DNA of 40,763 bases, from NCBI GenBank assembly GCA_036524155.1, contig DATDCV010000137.1:1-40763 (forward strand), in the 5' to 3' direction. Position 1 is the first letter of the stretch. Each line of letters starts with the position of its first letter. This document shows positions 39,958 through 40,763 of this stretch, in pieces. Under the pieces are notes generated by a model. It was not told the DNA's origin, made no database searches, and saw only the letters and a list, made by a program, of their open reading frames with translations. This DNA comes from DATDCV01 sp036524155. GTDB taxonomy: Bacteria; Verrucomicrobiota; Verrucomicrobiia; Limisphaerales; UBA8199. The position numbers were made by a program, and so were the translations under genes.

Positions 39958-40763
39958 ATGAATCCAAGAATCGTGTTATTGTTCGCCTCACTGGCTCTAG
40001 GCAGCGTCACCGTTACCGCCGCGTCTATGGGCACGGTCTTCAACTATCAAGGCCTATTGACTCAAGCCGGCGCGCCGTACACCGGAATCGCCGAAATGCA
40101 GGCCACGCTTTGGGACGCCAGCACGGGCGGCGCTCAAGTGGCCGCCAATTCGCCGCCCCAGGTGACCGTGGCCGTCACCAATGGCCTGTTTGTCCTGCCG
40201 TTGGATTTCGGTGCCTCGCCCTTCGTCGCCGGCACGGAACGCTGGCTTAAACTCGAGGTGCGCACCACAATTGGGCCATTCACCGAACTCCTGCCGCGGC
40301 AGAACCTCACCCCCACGCCCTACGCTCTCTACGGGCAATACGCCTCTTATGCTTCGAGCGCGGGGTCGGCGACCACAGCGTCGGCGGCGACCGTGGCCTA
40401 CGGCACGACGGCCAACGCAGTCAACAACAGCAGCCTCCTGGCCAATAGCGTGACCACCGATAAGATTCTCAACGGCACCATCACCGACGCCGATATCAGT
40501 GCCAGCGGCATCAGCGGCGATAAGATCGTCGGTGGCGACTTGCAAGCCCTGCGGCTCAAGGTCGGCCAGGGCCACGGCTTGAACGGCTCGGGTGCCACCA
40601 TTGCCGGCGGCTCGACGAGTCTGATCGGCACCGGCGCGGACTACAGCGCAATTGGCGGGGGACTTAAGAACACCAACGGCTCGCCGTATGCCGTTATCGC
40701 CGGGGGATGGAATAACAACGTCGGGACCAACTCCGGCTACGGCGTCCTTGGCGGGCGCCGGAA
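39958..40763 (+). CDS. Secreted surface protein with YadA-head-like repeats (partial, runs off the window)
   Basis: An open frame of at least 268 codons that continues past the right edge. From ATG 39958 a signal peptide is obvious (MNPRIVLLFASLALGSVTVT AA). ATG 39934 is in frame and adds MFNKQRQD. The early part (VFNYQGLLTQAGAPYTGIAE through LTPTPYALYGQYA) matches the N-terminal module common before collagen-like, tail-fibre-like and YadA-like regions in Verrucomicrobiota and Planctomycetes. After an Ala/Ser/Thr-rich spacer come SAIGGGLKNTNG, AVIAGGWNNNVG and GVLGGR, the short left-handed beta-roll repeats of YadA/Hia heads. A trimeric surface adhesin or matrix fibre is likely; whether a membrane anchor exists is outside the window. 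Confidence 0.8.
   Translation, partial: MNPRIVLLFASLALGSVTVTAASMGTVFNYQGLLTQAGAPYTGIAEMQATLWDASTGGAQVAANSPPQVTVAVTNGLFVLPLDFGASPFVAGTERWLKLEVRTTIGPFTELLPRQNLTPTPYALYGQYASYASSAGSATTASAATVAYGTTANAVNNSSLLANSVTTDKILNGTITDADISASGISGDKIVGGDLQALRLKVGQGHGLNGSGATIAGGSTSLIGTGADYSAIGGGLKNTNGSPYAVIAGGWNNNVGTNSGYGVLGGRR

Overview
The window is about 40.8 kb of high-GC chromosomal DNA. It most resembles a soil or freshwater Verrucomicrobiota of the Pedosphaera/Limisphaerales kind. This is inferred from gene families, not from an rRNA. The supporting families are a TIGR03790-type protein, a BlaI/M56 pair, an ECF sigma factor of the TIGR02999 type beside a giant kinase-WD40 protein, autotransporter-associated beta-strand repeat proteins, many small secreted proteins of unknown function, and short dispersed palindromic repeats. 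There is no rRNA, CRISPR array, transposase, phage gene or plasmid gene. The only RNA gene seen is a tRNA-Gly(TCC).

Layout. 1-3.2 kb: the tail of a response-regulator receiver domain, then on the minus strand a TIGR03790 protein and a PhnP-like metallo-beta-lactamase-fold hydrolase. 3.2-7.2 kb: recN and a secreted Ig-like-domain protein. 7.2-12.0 kb: a minus-strand efflux operon (MacA-like adaptor, MFS transporter, MacB-like ATPase, FtsX-type permease). 12.3-17.6 kb: tRNA-Gly and a run of small membrane, secreted or lipoprotein genes, including a thioredoxin-like protein. 17.7-23.1 kb: a HAD phosphatase, a membrane-anchored unknown, a metallophosphoesterase, a PabB-PabC fusion for p-aminobenzoate synthesis, and a GH16 glycoside hydrolase. 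23.2-28.7 kb: a BlaI-type repressor with two operator-like dyads around its promoter, its M56 peptidase partner, a coiled-coil membrane protein and a secreted unknown.

28.8-40.8 kb is the most interesting part. An ECF sigma factor is followed by a 1642-residue membrane Ser/Thr kinase with 16 WD40-type repeats. After it come a truncated surface-protein gene, a 1527-residue beta-strand-repeat protein with a P/Homo-B domain, and the start of a YadA-head-like surface protein. A gap-free motif (TTGARGCAAAYC, then CGCC starting exactly 24 nt after the first T) occurs four times here. It lies upstream of the kinase, the truncated gene, the intact surface gene and the last gene. I propose it as the target promoter, or a leader element, of a local sigma/kinase-controlled surface-protein regulon. 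This is inference.

Several dispersed palindromic elements are visible. An ~112 bp element occurs at 3.06 kb and, inverted, at 18.4 kb. A 31 bp palindromic element occurs between genes at 16.24 kb and, inverted and in frame, inside the M56 gene at 23.97 kb. A second palindromic repeat also lies in frame in the M56 gene.
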